From: Rickettsia akari str. Hartford
Lineage (GTDB): Bacteria; Pseudomonadota; Alphaproteobacteria; Rickettsiales; Rickettsiaceae
Length of the DNA stretch: 64,000 nt
Assembly: GCF_000018205.1 (NCBI RefSeq)
Contig: NC_009881.1
Span: 434,001-498,000 of the forward strand
Reading direction: 5' to 3'
This document shows, piece after piece, positions 28,720 through 39,316 of this stretch. Both the position numbers and the translations under genes were made by a program. Numbering within the stretch: position 1 is the stretch's first letter; the number at the start of each line of letters is the position of its first letter. The notes beneath the pieces are model-generated. The model searched no databases, was not told where the DNA came from, and worked only from the letters and a program-made list of their open reading frames with translations.

Positions 28720-29892
28720 ATGCCTTCATCAAAGTCAAGTAAACGATACAATAAATATACTGTTTTGCAAGTAGTTCCTGCTCTAGTCTCTGGAGGTGTT
28801 GAAAGAGGTACTATAGAAGTTGCAAAATATCTTAAAATGCTTGGTCATACTCCTATTATCATTTCAGCAGGCGGCACTCTAGTTAAAGAGTTAGATAAGG
28901 AAGATATATTACATATTGAGATGAATAGTAACAGTAAAAATCCTTTCGTAATTCTGAATAATGTCAAATTGATAGCAGAAATAATCAAGAAATATAATGT
29001 TGATATAGTTCATACAAGATCAAGGGCACCGGCATGGAGTTCATATCTAGCAACAAAATGGACTAACGCTAAATTTCTGACTACTTTTCATGGGGTTTAC
29101 AATATTCCGAATAGTTTTAAAAAATATTATAATAGCATAATGCTAAAAGGTAAGAGAGTTATTGCAGTATCTAATTTCGTAAAACAGCATTTGCTTGCAC
29201 ACTATAACATTGATGCAGATAAAATAGTAGTAATTGAACGTGGAGTAAATTGTGATTATTTTGATCCTGCAAATTTAACGCCTGAAAAACTTAAAAAATG
29301 TCGTGATAAATATGATGCACCGAGCAACGTGCCTATAATATTAATGCCTTCTAGAATGACAAGCTGGAAAGGACATCTTGTTCTAGTAGAAGCATTAAGT
29401 AAGTTAAAACATAGAGATTTTTATTGTTTAATGGTCGGTGATATATCTCGACATCCCAATTTTACTAATAGAGTCAAAGAGCTTATAGCTACTCTAAAAC
29501 TTCAAAATAAAATTCAAATTTTCGGTAATGATTCTGATATAATAAACCTATACGGGATTTCCGATATTATCGTTTCTGCTTCAATCGAGCCTGAAGCTTT
29601 CGGACGTACTATTATAGAAGGGCAGGCAATGAAGAAGCTTGTTATTGCAACTAATATAGGCGGGGCAGTAGAAACGATAAATAATAATATAACCGGTTTT
29701 CACGTAGAACCAAATAATGCCGAAGCGTTAGTACAGAAAATCGATTATTGTTTATCGATTTTAGGTACTGATACTGCTAGGAAAATTCAAGAAGCAGCAA
29801 GACATACGGTAATTAATAATTTCTCTCTTGATCTAATGCTAAGAAAAAACCTTGAAGTCTATAAAGAAATCTTCAACAACTCCCATAATTGA
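28720..29892 (+). CDS. GT4 family glycosyltransferase
   Basis: 390 aa with the GT-B architecture. The N-terminal domain opens VLQVVPALVSGGVERGTIEV (glycine-rich acceptor side) with the DIVHTRSRAPAW segment. The C-terminal domain carries PSRMTSWKGH and the EX7E-like SIEPEAFGRTIIEGQAM donor motif. Such enzymes build LPS core or O-antigen. No membrane span is seen. It is the last intact gene of the surface-polysaccharide region. Confidence 0.9.
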   Translation: MPSSKSSKRYNKYTVLQVVPALVSGGVERGTIEVAKYLKMLGHTPIIISAGGTLVKELDKEDILHIEMNSNSKNPFVILNNVKLIAEIIKKYNVDIVHTRSRAPAWSSYLATKWTNAKFLTTFHGVYNIPNSFKKYYNSIMLKGKRVIAVSNFVKQHLLAHYNIDADKIVVIERGVNCDYFDPANLTPEKLKKCRDKYDAPSNVPIILMPSRMTSWKGHLVLVEALSKLKHRDFYCLMVGDISRHPNFTNRVKELIATLKLQNKIQIFGNDSDIINLYGISDIIVSASIEPEAFGRTIIEGQAMKKLVIATNIGGAVETINNNITGFHVEPNNAEALVQKIDYCLSILGTDTARKIQEAARHTVINNFSLDLMLRKNLEVYKEIFNNSHN

Positions 29893-29953
29893 ACATACTC
29901 ATGATAAATGAAAAGTAGAGTATATAGGAGTAATAGTTATTCTCCTAATAAGT

Positions 29954-32026
29954 TTATTTCAGCATCAAATCTTCAAGATTTATATACTGATCATCAAAAT
30001 TATTATAGTCATGAGATTTACCGTCATGATGCACTATAAACATTAGATTTTCCGGTAAAAATTCTTTTAAAGCTTGTTGTGCATTTTCTATAGATATTTT
30101 ATCAAGATTGGCACACACCTCGTCTGAAATTAATATTTTAGTGTTTGACATTATAGCTTTAATGATTCCAATTTTTCTCTTTTGACCGCCACTTGGTGCA
30201 TTTATTACATCATAATTTTTATCACTTAAGTGCGTAATTAATGTAGCTAGATCTAATTTTATAAATAATGTATTAATTTTTTCTTCTAATGATTGTTTAT
30301 TACTTTTAATGATTAATCAAGACCTGAGGTTATTACTTCAAATAAAGTAGATTGAACCGATATGTAACTATTCTGATCAATAAATATTATTTTTGGATTT
30401 TGATAATGGGTAGGTATGGAAATTTCACCAACACTATGACATGGGTCAGCAATACAAGTTACTAAACTCTTTACAAAAGTGGTTTTGCCTTTCCCCGAGG
30501 GAGCTGCAAGAAGATAATGTACTCCTAATTTTAATACTAATTTTTCAAAACTCAAAATAGTTCTTTCGCCTATAATTAGATTATAATCAGAAACGACAAG
30601 TTCATCATTTGTATCATAGTAGACCATGTTATTCCTTTGATCCTCAGAGGAAATTGCCTCTATTAATTTTGTAATTCTTGCTTGTGATGTAGCTGCTCCA
30701 CTAAAGATTATTTTTAATGAGGAACTTGTTAAGAATAATTTTAAAGTTTCATACCAAGGATTAAGTAGTAGAGCTTGCGCAAGTGTAATCTATCCATTTT
30801 TTACTTTATCAATATAGTAAAGTGATTTTATGCATTTCTCTGAGATATCTAATATAGTAATTCTAGTATTTTTTGTTCTATCTAAAAACAACATTTTCTT
30901 TGATATTTCTTTGTTAGCTTTAAGTTGCTTGGCATATTGATTGTGTACAAATTGAGCAGAATCAGTTAACAAGATATTTGAAGTGTTATAGGATATATTG
31001 CTTACTATAGAAGCTTTATTTTCGTTAATTTTCCCCGCTTCTTTCCTGTAAGCAATATCCAGTTGATATAATATTGTCAAACTCATTAAATATAATAGCT
31101 TATGGCACTAAATTCATTATATCTTGCGATGCCATAAGCTGTATAATTTTTTGAGTGGTAAAATTCCAATAGTAAAAGTATTATGAATATCAATAAATAA
31201 ATTATTAGTAATAGCTTCTGTATCCTTTAATCCTAAAATTTTACTTTTATATTCCTCGTTTAGTAATAGTTCTAAAGCTTTTTGTTCCATTAAATCTTGA
31301 GTATTTCGTGTTAAAGAAGTTTTATATGATTGGAGTAGTGTGCTTATTATATTTTTTCCACACCATAAAATACTGATTTTTGCTCCTTGAGAAATAAGAG
31401 GTCCTATATCAGCATTATGGTCCTGTATTAGTAAGGTTAATGCAATTAATGTATTGCCGTCATTTCCGGTATAGTTAATAAAACTACTATTTATGCATGC
31501 TTCAATTAAATCTAAAACGTTTGTTATAAATATGATAAAATCCTTGCGTTACATCTTTAATTTAATTTTTTAAATCATTAGAAAGTATATTAGGATCAAT
31601 TATCCTAATATTCGTGGTTAAGTTTGTTTGAATTTCTTTTAAATTTTCCTGATAATTTAAGCAATCAGTCCCATAATATTATTGCAGCTGTAGAAGTTAA
31701 ATAAATTGGTACTGAATAATTAGGAACAGTTGTGATGAGATTTGTAGCGATAGGATAGACTAAACTTCCTTTAAATGTAGAAGAAGTAAGATAATGTTTC
31801 TAAAATCCCTTTCGGTTATTAAGAGTTCATCAGCAAGAGTTGCCGAAACAAAAAGCCTGCTTCCTTTTGTCCCATTTACAATAAAACCAGTTATACTGCT
31901 AATTATTAAATGCATTCCATATGCTAACTTCTTGGAAAAGTTAGAAGCAGCATTATTTTTATTAAAATTTTCTGTACTTATACTTTTTTCTGGATGTCCG
32001 CTTGCGCTGGAATGATATAATAGCAT
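29954..32026 (-). pseudogene. ABC transporter (fused membrane + ATPase half), decayed
   Basis: Read on the minus strand. 32026-31560 is a broken hydrophobic region (KKLAYGMHLIISSITGFIVN; LITTVPNYSVPIYLTSTAAI; LKEIQTNLTTNIRIIDPNIL). 31086-30313 holds the end of the membrane domain, a TAG at 30790 and the ATPase Walker A (LLAAPSGKGKTT). 30300-29954 holds the signature APSGGQKRK and Walker B ILISDEVCANLD. Frameshifts occur near 30313 and in 31560-31760. The order resembles ABCD/SbmA-YddA exporters. 31117-31550 is a foreign-looking insert. Confidence 0.65.
31117..31550 (-). pseudogene. ankyrin-like open stretch inside the ABC remnant
   Basis: About 140 sense codons without a good start, from about 31550 to a TAA at 31117. 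LDLIEACINSSFI, NDGNTLIALTLLIQDHNADI and GPLISQGAKIS match the spacing of ankyrin repeats (DGNTLL..LL..GA). The rest (LEQK-rich helical; KALELLLNEEYKSKILGLKD) is unrecognised. It separates the two membrane-domain pieces of the ABC gene. It could be an insertion, or an unusual native domain. Confidence 0.45.
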
Positions 32027-32125
32027 TTACCAGTCCACACAATAACACCTTGCGAGGAGCCGCAGGCGACGTGGTAGTACAGAACAAACAATAAAAAAAT
32101 TCTGATTTACCGTTTTTCTTTAGCT
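31985..32125. repeat. partial type B and type A repeats
   Basis: A right type B arm (GGATGTCCGCTTGCGCTGGA, then ATGATAT) is followed by the linker variant CCAGTCCACACAATAACACC. A left type A half (CTTGCGAGGAGC..GACGTGG, then AAAAAAATTCTGATTTACCG) lies beyond, with its right half missing. It lies at the 5' end of the ABC remnant. Confidence 0.55.
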
Positions 32126-32228
32126 CAGACATTAAATTCCTAACTAATCTATCTTTAATAAACGTTGCCGAATTAGGTGATAAGTTGTACTATAATATAA
32201 AGGAAAAATGTAGGTGTAGGGAAGAAAG

Positions 32229-32256
32229 TAAAAAGGCAGGTAAATAAAACCTACCA
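32229..32256 (-). terminator. Rho-independent terminator of rpsD
   Basis: On the minus strand GGTAGGT-TTTATTT-ACCTGCC followed by TTTTT forms a 7-bp stem with one G-T pair and a U tract, 12 bp beyond the rpsD stop. This is the clearest intrinsic terminator in the window. Confidence 0.75.
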
Positions 32257-32267
32257 TTTTGTAACTA

Positions 32268-32885
32268 TTAACGAGAATATAACTCGATTACTAAATGAAC
32301 TTCTGCTTCAAAAGGATATGGGACATCAGAAAGAGCAGGAACTCTTAAATATTTACCGGTTAATGAATGCACATCAAATGATAAATACCCCGGTGTTGTT
32401 TGACCTTGTTTTGAAACGGATTCTTGGATAAGCGGTATTTGTTTGACGGATTCTTTAATTGCTATAACATCACCTTCCTTTAGTCGTATGCTTGCTATAT
32501 CGGCTTTCTTACCGTTTAATTTAATATGTCCGTGCGAAACTAACTGTCTTGCAGCAAAAATAGTTGGAGCTATATTCATTCTATAAACTACAGTATCAAG
32601 TCTACTTTCAAGTAACCCAATAAAGTTTTCACCGGTATTACCTTTCATTTTTTGAGCGAGTACAAAAAGATTTCTAAATTGTTTTTCAGTGACACGACCG
32701 TAGTGGCATTTTAACCTTTGCTTAGCTTTTAAATGTAAACCATAATCTGAAGTTTTAATCATGGCATTTTGTCCATGCTGCCCGGGACGATAATTTCGCG
32801 TATTGAAAGCATCCTTGCCATCACCCCATAGACTTACTCCAAGCCTTCTACTAGCTTTATATTTAGAACGAACAATTTTTGTCAC
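32268..32885 (-). CDS. rpsD: 30S ribosomal protein S4 (GTG start)
   Basis: Primary 16S-binding ribosomal protein of 205 aa. I chose the GTG at 32885 because it begins [15 protein letters not shown] and is preceded by AAGGA eight bases upstream on the minus strand. The ATG at 32924 would add 13 atypical residues. The S4 RNA-binding domain is [18 protein letters not shown], and the C-terminus VELYSR is typical. It is divergent from ctaB. The unlinked, monocistronic position is usual in Rickettsia, where ribosomal genes are scattered. Confidence 0.96.
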
Positions 32886-33003
32886 TGAGAGTATCCTTAA
32901 CTTTATATTTGAACTACGAGACAATGATATACATTTCTTATATCAAAGTCAATCATTGATTTTTACCTTAAAACTTTTTATATTTAATTAAAAAATATTT
33001 CAT

Positions 33004-33921
33004 ATGAGTTCTTTAGTAACGCAAATCGATTTAGATAAAATCAATCATTCACAAAGTACCGTTAAAGACTATATCTTACTTATGAAACCGCGTGTGATGT
33101 CGCTTGTAATGTTTACAGGTTTTGTAGGTATGTGGCTTGCTCCTTATTCTGTGCATCCTTTTATTGCTGTTATTGTGCTTGCTTGCATATCTCTTGGGGC
33201 AGGGAGTGCAGGGGCAATTAATATGTGGTACGATAGAGATATCGATAGCTTAATGAAACGTACTCAAAAAAGACCTCTCGTCAGAGGTGCTATAGAACCT
33301 GATGAGGCTTTATCTTTTGGTTTGATAACAGGATTTTTTGCAGTATTTTTTATGGCTTTATGTGTTAATTTACTTGCATCCTTTTTACTGCTATTCACTA
33401 TTTTTTACTATATCTGTATTTATACTATTTGGTTAAAGCGTCGTTCTATACAAAATATTGTTATTGGCGGAGTATCGGGAGCATTACCTCCTGTGATAGG
33501 TTATGCAGCGGTAAGTAATACTATATCTCTAGAGTCAATTATATTATTTTTAATTATTTTTATTTGGACACCGCCGCATTCATGGGCTCTCGCTTTATTC
33601 TGTAACGATGATTATAAAAACTGTAAAGTACCGATGATGCCTACAGTAAAAGGGATTTTATATACTAAGGAACAGATTCTAATTTACAGCATTCTTTTAT
33701 TTCTTGTTTCGTTAATGCCGTTTTTTATTGGAATGAATAATTTTATATATTTGATAATTGCCGGTATGCTTGGGTTAGTATTTCTATATTATTCCGGTTC
33801 TTTATTCTATGACACCCCTGATAACAAACAAGCTAAACGATTGTTTGCCTATTCGATATTTTATTTGTTTTTTATCTTTTTACTTTTGTCTTCAACTAGC
33901 ACTATATCCAATATTAGCTAA
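33004..33921 (+). CDS. ctaB: protoheme IX farnesyltransferase (CtaB/CyoE)
   Basis: UbiA-family inner-membrane prenyltransferase that makes heme O for cytochrome oxidase. It has 305 aa and about nine helices. The two aspartate-rich sites are [19 protein letters not shown] and the later [10 protein letters not shown] region. [12 protein letters not shown] is the typical N-terminal motif. It is divergent from rpsD, with a 118-bp gap from the rpsD start that must hold both promoters. Confidence 0.95.
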   Translation: MSSLVTQIDLDKINHSQSTVKDYILLMKPRVMSLVMFTGFVGMWLAPYSVHPFIAVIVLACISLGAGSAGAINMWYDRDIDSLMKRTQKRPLVRGAIEPDEALSFGLITGFFAVFFMALCVNLLASFLLLFTIFYYICIYTIWLKRRSIQNIVIGGVSGALPPVIGYAAVSNTISLESIILFLIIFIWTPPHSWALALFCNDDYKNCKVPMMPTVKGILYTKEQILIYSILLFLVSLMPFFIGMNNFIYLIIAGMLGLVFLYYSGSLFYDTPDNKQAKRLFAYSIFYLFFIFLLLSSTSTISNIS

Positions 33922-33947
33922 GAGATAATAGTGTTGGGTTACTTTTA

Positions 33948-34022
33948 TGGACGATAAAATTGAAACTCAACGTGAAGCAACATATCATAAGTTTATTTTC
34001 ATGCAAGTGATTTTGTATTTAT
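33948..34022 (+). CDS. possible 24-residue peptide after ctaB
   Basis: ATG 33948 opens MDDKIETQREATYHKFIFMQ and stops at 34022. In other alphaproteobacteria ctaB is often followed by a small single-helix CoxF-like gene, and a polar N-terminus then a hydrophobic run would fit a truncated version. Nothing proves that it is expressed. The rest of the gap to 34100 holds no gene that I can see. Confidence 0.25.
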
Positions 34023-34100
34023 AATTCAACTGCGTTTACTACATAACTGTAATTTTTAAATTTTATGCTTGTGTTTCGTAATTTTGATAAGTAGAAAGAG

Positions 34101-34974
34101 TTAGAAGATACATCGGATTTGATTCCAAGTGAGTAACATGTCATGCAACACACTCCATCATTGGATAAAATTACTCTTAATACAGGCTTTATAATGTACA
34201 GTCTTGCCTCAATATGCACTTACTCTATTTTCCTGTACATTTGGTTATCAAATTAAAGCTTCATTCTCTAATCTATTTTCAGCAATATTTCTTTCATGCT
34301 GCTTATCGTTATACGTAAATATGTATTCCGCTTTTATAAACGGTTTATATTGGTTGTTTATGTATGGATCTAAATCTTCAAATAGCTTTTCATATTCGAT
34401 AAGCCATCCTTCATAAGCAATAATAGGAGCAAAGTTTAGATGAACTTCGTAACATGCTTCAATAAAAATATTTAACGCTTTTACTCTTTGGATAATTGGA
34501 CTCGTCTTTGGCTCTAATATCGCACTTATCCTCGCCGGCATCAAGCTAAATCTAATTCTTATTTTGCCGTCAGGATTAAAATTAAGCAGTTTAGGATTAA
34601 CATATTTAGTAGCAAAAGTTGCTTTAGCACGTGGGTGTTCTTTAAAGAAATTAAATATCTTTAGCAAATTAGTGTGTTTCCAATGCAAACTTACATCGGT
34701 AGAACAACCTATATCATATTATGTCCAATATTTAGAATCTGTTTGATTGGAAATTTTAGTCGGTAAATTTGCTATATGTTTATCCAATATGTCAAGTATT
34801 TGATCTATATTTTCATTTATATATAATGTATCATAGTTATGACGCATAACATAACAATAACTATTTTTGCAACCTCCGCACAGCCATATATGAAGTTAGG
34901 CGTTATATAATCCGCTGATCTTACATTAGGACGTACGTGCAAAGTTTTCGTATTTTGGACTATTTTCTTAATCA
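34101..34974 (-). pseudogene. spore photoproduct lyase-like radical SAM protein, broken
   Basis: The N-terminus reads MIKKIVQNTKTLHVRPNVRS. After a frameshift come CKNSYCYVMRHNYDTLYINE, which has the Cys-rich radical-SAM look of SplB, and ILDILDKHIANLPTKISNQT. After a TAA there is a 146-codon block with ISAILEPKTSPIIQRVKALN and YEVHLNFAPIIAYEGWL, typical of this family. The C-terminal remnant WNQIRCIF ends at 34101. At least two frameshifts and a stop. Members of this family without sporulation are of unknown role. Confidence 0.8.
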
Positions 34975-35090
34975 TACGATTTTAAATGAAAATTTATTTA
35001 AAATACTTACTTCGCTGTATAAGCTTCAGATTTATTTACTTATATTGAAATTACAGTTATAAATTAGCAATTATAAATATATCATAAATT

Positions 35091-35566
35091 ATGGCAAAAC
35101 CAAGCTATCTAAATTTTGATAATAAAAATTATAAATGGAACAATGATATTGATGATCGTAAATACCAAGAAAGCTATAGAGTAGATAAAGGTGAGCAAGG
35201 AGTATTAATGTGTCAACCATATAAAAATGAAATTTTGCCTTATTTAAAGTTTAAAACGCCTGAAATTGCTAAAGAAAGTAGTGAAAAAATATATGAAATA
35301 TTTTTAAAATCCTTAGAGGATAATGATTTTATTGGAGCTGATATGGCTAGTAAATATTTGCAAATAGGTTTTACTAGAAGTAGACGTTATGCTAATTATA
35401 AAGGTGGGCAAAATATGACAAAGAACATGATTATAAGAAATTATAAAGAGGAGTGGGACCCAAAACAGTAAAAAGTGCCGATATATTTTTCAACAAATGG
35501 CAAGAGGTAGAAGATAATAAGAAATATAAAAAGATGAAAATAGAATGGAAAAAACAATATTGGTAG
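35091..35566 (+). pseudogene. DUF4385 protein, single 3' frameshift
   Basis: Codons 1-126 give a DUF4385-type protein: YRVDKGEQGVLMCQPYKNEI, LKFKTPEIAKESSEKIYEIF, DMASKYLQIGFTRSRRYANY. The frame ends at 35471. The expected C-terminus (SADIFFNKWQEVEDNKKYKK to KKQYW) follows in the neighbouring frame to 35566. One frameshift near 35460-35466, in CCCAAAACAG, explains it. The truncated form might still be made. The family's function is unknown. Confidence 0.7.
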
Positions 35567-35618
35567 ATATTCGCTAGTTAGTTTGTTTATATTATAGTAG
35601 ATTAATAGAGGATAGATT

Positions 35619-35837
35619 ATGAGTAAAGATGAAATTGTGGAGTTATTTAAAAAATGTATCAATTTACATAACAGATATTAATACCAAGAGGACAAAGATA
35701 ATTTACGAAAATTCGTTGAAACTGATCATGAAGAACTTTCAAATTTTATTGAAATTTATAATAAAACTGAAAAATATAACAACAGGGAACCTGAAGTTTT
35801 TCATAGCTTAAGTTCTATTTTAATGGAAAAACACTAA
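35619..35837 (+). pseudogene. small unidentified gene with in-frame TAA
   Basis: ATG 35619 is preceded by AGAGGATAG. It reads MSKDEIVELFKKCINLHNRY, meets TAA at 35679, and continues in the same frame YQEDKDNLRKFVETDHEELS to a stop at 35837. The lack of other lesions over 73 codons suggests a recent nonsense mutation. I do not recognise the family. Confidence 0.45.
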
Positions 35838-35840
35838 GAT

Positions 35841-36156
35841 AATGCAATTAAATCAGAAAGCTATTGAACTAGATCTAAGTAAAGCATACTACCACGAAGA
35901 GTTTTTTAATAAGTTATATGAAATAAATCTGTAGGAAGCACGCGCTTTTATCAAAAGGGGCTATAGGGTTAAATCCCAATAAAAAATCATTATATGAAGA
36001 TTTTATTATTTTGTTGAAAAAGGCAAATTATGATGAAGAAGCAGCAAAAATTACTGAAGCAATTCAAGATTTCCCTAAAAACATACCTAATTTGCTATTA
36101 GATACTGAGGCAATAATAGAAGTTTATCAATTGAGGTATGGACTTAAATGCGAGTA
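35841..36156 (+). pseudogene. remnant of a small helical protein
   Basis: MQLNQKAIELDLSKAYYHEE runs to a TAG near 35931. After a frameshift, NPNKKSLYEDFIILLKKANY and AAKITEAIQDFPKNIPNLLL lead to a stop at 36156. It looks like a helical repeat (TPR or ankyrin-like) protein, but no diagnostic motif is left. Confidence 0.35.
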
Positions 36157-36181
36157 GTTGGTATACCTAATTAAATATAGA

Positions 36182-36335
36182 TGTCATTCTTAGCAACGGC
36201 AGGAATCCAGTTTTTTTTCTCTGTCATCCCGTGATTTATTCACGGGATCTAGAAAAAATAAAAGTTTGGACCTCGTTGTCAAGCCACGGGGTGACGTTAA
36301 GGATTACTAGATGCTAGCCTATGTGGGTATGACAT
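36182..36335. repeat. type B palindrome with a type C palindrome nested in it
   Basis: Outer type B arms: GTCATTCTTAGC..GGAATCCAG (from 36182) and GGATTACTAG..GGGTATGACAT (to 36335). Inside, 36223-36295 is a type C unit (GTCATCCCGTGATT / AAGCCACGGGGTGAC). The linker variant GCCACACAACAAAGC follows. Confidence 0.65.
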
Positions 36336-36444
36336 TGAGCCACACAACAAAGCAAAATAAATGAGACTTATCTAAAAATATTTAGTTACACACACGGGAT
36401 CACATAGAGGGATAATAAGTCAAACAACACCCGTGATTGTCATA

Positions 36445-38964
36445 TCAAAACAGTTTTTTCAATCCTTTGTGTAGTAGTTTATTTACAGGATCTGCTTGTT
36501 TGTTTTCATGCTGAGAGCTACTTTGTTCCTCTGCATTTGTATCTTTTTTCTTGCTAAGACCTAAAGCATCTTTAATAATATTTTCAGGTTTTTTCTCACC
36601 GCTTTTTAGATCTTTAATAACGCTATTAAATACGTTGTTCACTAAATAAGTTTGAAGAGCCTGAATATCTAGCTTATGCTGCGGATTATTTATAAATCCG
36701 TATAATTTAACAGCTATAGGTGGTAAGTCCGCAATAGTAACGCTTGCACTAATATCCATCATATATTGCGGTAAGTTAATTTGACCGTTTGCCTTTGCTT
36801 TCGCAGGTGAAGCATCTAAACTACATTCATTTAAATTAAGTTTGCCTTGCGTTATATTTCCACTGGCAATTAAATTTTTGAAAGATGTGGACCCTCCGTT
36901 AAACGAACTGTTAATAAGTCGTAATACTCCTTCGGTATTTTTAGCATTACCCACCGCATCTGCGATTCGGTTTAAATCAAATCCGCTTATTTTCCCGTTA
37001 TCGCTATTTACGTTAAATTGTCCATTTAGATTATTAACATATGTATAAATGCTATTACCGCGAGCAGTAAGATCGGCTTTAAAGCTTAGTCGCCCATCAG
37101 TTATTTTTATTTTACCTGATTGTGGAGTTAAACTTTTGAGGCAGGCATTTTTAAAATCGATTTTGATTGCAGCGTCTTGCTCTTTTCCTGAACTCACATA
37201 ACCAGTGCTACTTAGTTCACCACCGTAAATGCTTGCATTAACTGAAGTAATATTTAACTGACCGCCGATGATATTTAATTTTGCTTTTAAATTATTTATG
37301 ATTAATGAGTCGTTAGTTAATTTATCAATATTTGCGGATAATTGTCCTTCAATTTCATTTAAAAACCCCAAGTTAATAGGATTGTTTGACCAAGGAGAAT
37401 TATTTTTAGCTGTAGCTATATTTTGATTAGCATGATTACTAGTTTGATTTAAAACAGGAGTAGGGCTGTGGCTTGCAAGAATTTTATCCAAATTAACTAA
37501 CGGACTGTATAAGTTAAGATTGAAATTCGGTTTCTGGGCTGCTAAATTGATAGCACCTTTAATAGATATATTAGTATTAAAAGCAGATATTTTATTATTA
37601 ATATGGAAAGTATCTTTAACTTTTTGTACTTCCCCGTTTAACTGCAATACTCCAATCTTGCTTAAATTACTTACTCCCATAAGAGACATAAACGACTCAA
37701 AATTATTAATTTTTAGATTATGAGAAATAGTTATATCTTGAGCCAAGTTTTTAAGCTCAATATCTCCGGTTAAATTACTATTTGCAACCGATAAACTAAT
37801 ATTTTGTAATTTTATTGTTTGAGAATTACTAATTACATTAGAAGTCAGCATAAGTTTTTGGTTAATAATAGGAGGTAATTTATCGATCTTTAGCTTTAAA
37901 GCATCAAGTATAGGTTTTAAACTATCAGCTTGTAGTATAATATTTGTCTTATCTAAATTAGAGCTAAGTTCGGTTATAATGTTACCTGGATTTACAATGA
38001 TATTTGATTTTAGGTTATTACGCTCTATATCATAATTTGCATTTGCTAGTAATTCTATATTTGTATAATTAAGTCTAGCATCTTTAATAGTTACATTTTT
38101 ATTATCGGCAGTAATTGCCGTAGTTAGCTCGTAGTCATTTTGTAAATAAGCAGGCATAGCTAAAGTTTTAGTATTACCTTTAATATTTGCTTTACCTATA
38201 AAAGAATTATTTTCACTATCAAAATTTCCTTCGATTTTAATTTTTTCACTGGCAAGATTAATATTAGCACTTAACGGAATTATTGGTCTGAGTTCTTCAA
38301 TATTTCCATCTATATTAATCTGCTGCTGCAAAGCACTTAAAGCTAAAGTAAAATCTATAGGACCTTTAAGGCTTTTAATTTTAGTCTCTAAATTAATATC
38401 GTTCAATATTTTCTCACTATTTTTTTCTATATATATTACTTTACCGTCTATAATTTTAAAATGACTAATCAAAATTGGAAGTTCTAATTCACTTTTAGTA
38501 TTAGTAGATTCTGCATAACTAAAATGATTTTTTTTAGGCTTATTATTAGATGTATCAAACAGCCAATTTTTTTGTCCGTTATTCAAGACTTCTAGATTTA
38601 TAATCGGTTTTTGCAACTCTATAGAAGCTACTTCAATTGCTCCTCTAAAAAGAGGAAAAAGCCGCAATGATGCTTTAGCACTTTCAACGGAAACTAGATG
38701 AGGGTCTTTTGTACCGTTTATTGATGATAATTTAATTTCTGAGAGAGATATTGCGGGATTCGGTAGTAAAGATAATTTTATATTGCCGTTAATAGTTAAA
38801 TCTCTATTTGTAACCTCTTTAACTTTATCTATTATTACTCCTTTATAATTATCTAAAGGAATAAAGAAAGGCATAACAACCAATAACAATATTATACTTG
38901 TAAATATAATAAGTGAGTATTTTAAATTTTTAGGCATAGAGTTTAACCTTCTGCTTATGTACAT
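36445..38964 (-). CDS. AsmA family outer-membrane biogenesis protein
   Basis: 839 aa. One N-terminal membrane helix (about residues 15-35) is followed by VITNRDLTINGNIKLSLLPN-like AsmA N-terminal sequence and a long beta-rich periplasmic body. A conserved AsmA C-terminal domain holds LNGQFNVNSDNGKISGFDLN and PQYMMDISASVTIADLPPIA. AsmA proteins are thought to bridge the envelope and move phospholipids or help outer-membrane protein assembly. The acidic/Gln-rich tail is variable. A second AsmA-like gene lies 1.1 kb away in the opposite orientation. Confidence 0.9.
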   Translation of the reverse strand: MYISRRLNSMPKNLKYSLIIFTSIILLLVVMPFFIPLDNYKGVIIDKVKEVTNRDLTINGNIKLSLLPNPAISLSEIKLSSINGTKDPHLVSVESAKASLRLFPLFRGAIEVASIELQKPIINLEVLNNGQKNWLFDTSNNKPKKNHFSYAESTNTKSELELPILISHFKIIDGKVIYIEKNSEKILNDINLETKIKSLKGPIDFTLALSALQQQINIDGNIEELRPIIPLSANINLASEKIKIEGNFDSENNSFIGKANIKGNTKTLAMPAYLQNDYELTTAITADNKNVTIKDARLNYTNIELLANANYDIERNNLKSNIIVNPGNIITELSSNLDKTNIILQADSLKPILDALKLKIDKLPPIINQKLMLTSNVISNSQTIKLQNISLSVANSNLTGDIELKNLAQDITISHNLKINNFESFMSLMGVSNLSKIGVLQLNGEVQKVKDTFHINNKISAFNTNISIKGAINLAAQKPNFNLNLYSPLVNLDKILASHSPTPVLNQTSNHANQNIATAKNNSPWSNNPINLGFLNEIEGQLSANIDKLTNDSLIINNLKAKLNIIGGQLNITSVNASIYGGELSSTGYVSSGKEQDAAIKIDFKNACLKSLTPQSGKIKITDGRLSFKADLTARGNSIYTYVNNLNGQFNVNSDNGKISGFDLNRIADAVGNAKNTEGVLRLINSSFNGGSTSFKNLIASGNITQGKLNLNECSLDASPAKAKANGQINLPQYMMDISASVTIADLPPIAVKLYGFINNPQHKLDIQALQTYLVNNVFNSVIKDLKSGEKKPENIIKDALGLSKKKDTNAEEQSSSQHENKQADPVNKLLHKGLKKLF

Positions 38965-39033
38965 ATATTGATTATAGTATCTAAGACTTAATTGTCAAAT
39001 TCATATAATTTACTTAATTAAGTATTACCCGAT

Positions 39034-39163
39034 GTCATCCCGCGACTTGATCGCGGGATCCAGTTTAGAATGCTACAATTGTTAGTATTTTTAGTTGTTG
39101 TTGAGATCCAGTAGTCAAGCCACGGGGTGACATCAAGTAGGTGTTCCGATCCATGCAACAATG
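39034..39163. repeat. type C palindrome followed by the shared linker
   Basis: GTCATCCCGCGACTTGATCG at the left and AAGCCACGGGGTGACATC at the right (39034-39133), then GATCCATGCAACAATGCCC. It lies in the gap 38965-39316. Confidence 0.75.
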
Positions 39164-39316
39164 CCCAGCTTTTTACGTGAATGACATAGAATTAGTTAAT
39201 ATCGGGATTGATTATATAGAATTAATTTTATGCTATACTTGGACCCAAATTAGTCAAAATGATATAATAGGAATAGAAATAAATCACATTTAAACCCTGC
39301 AGTAGAAGAGGAGATT

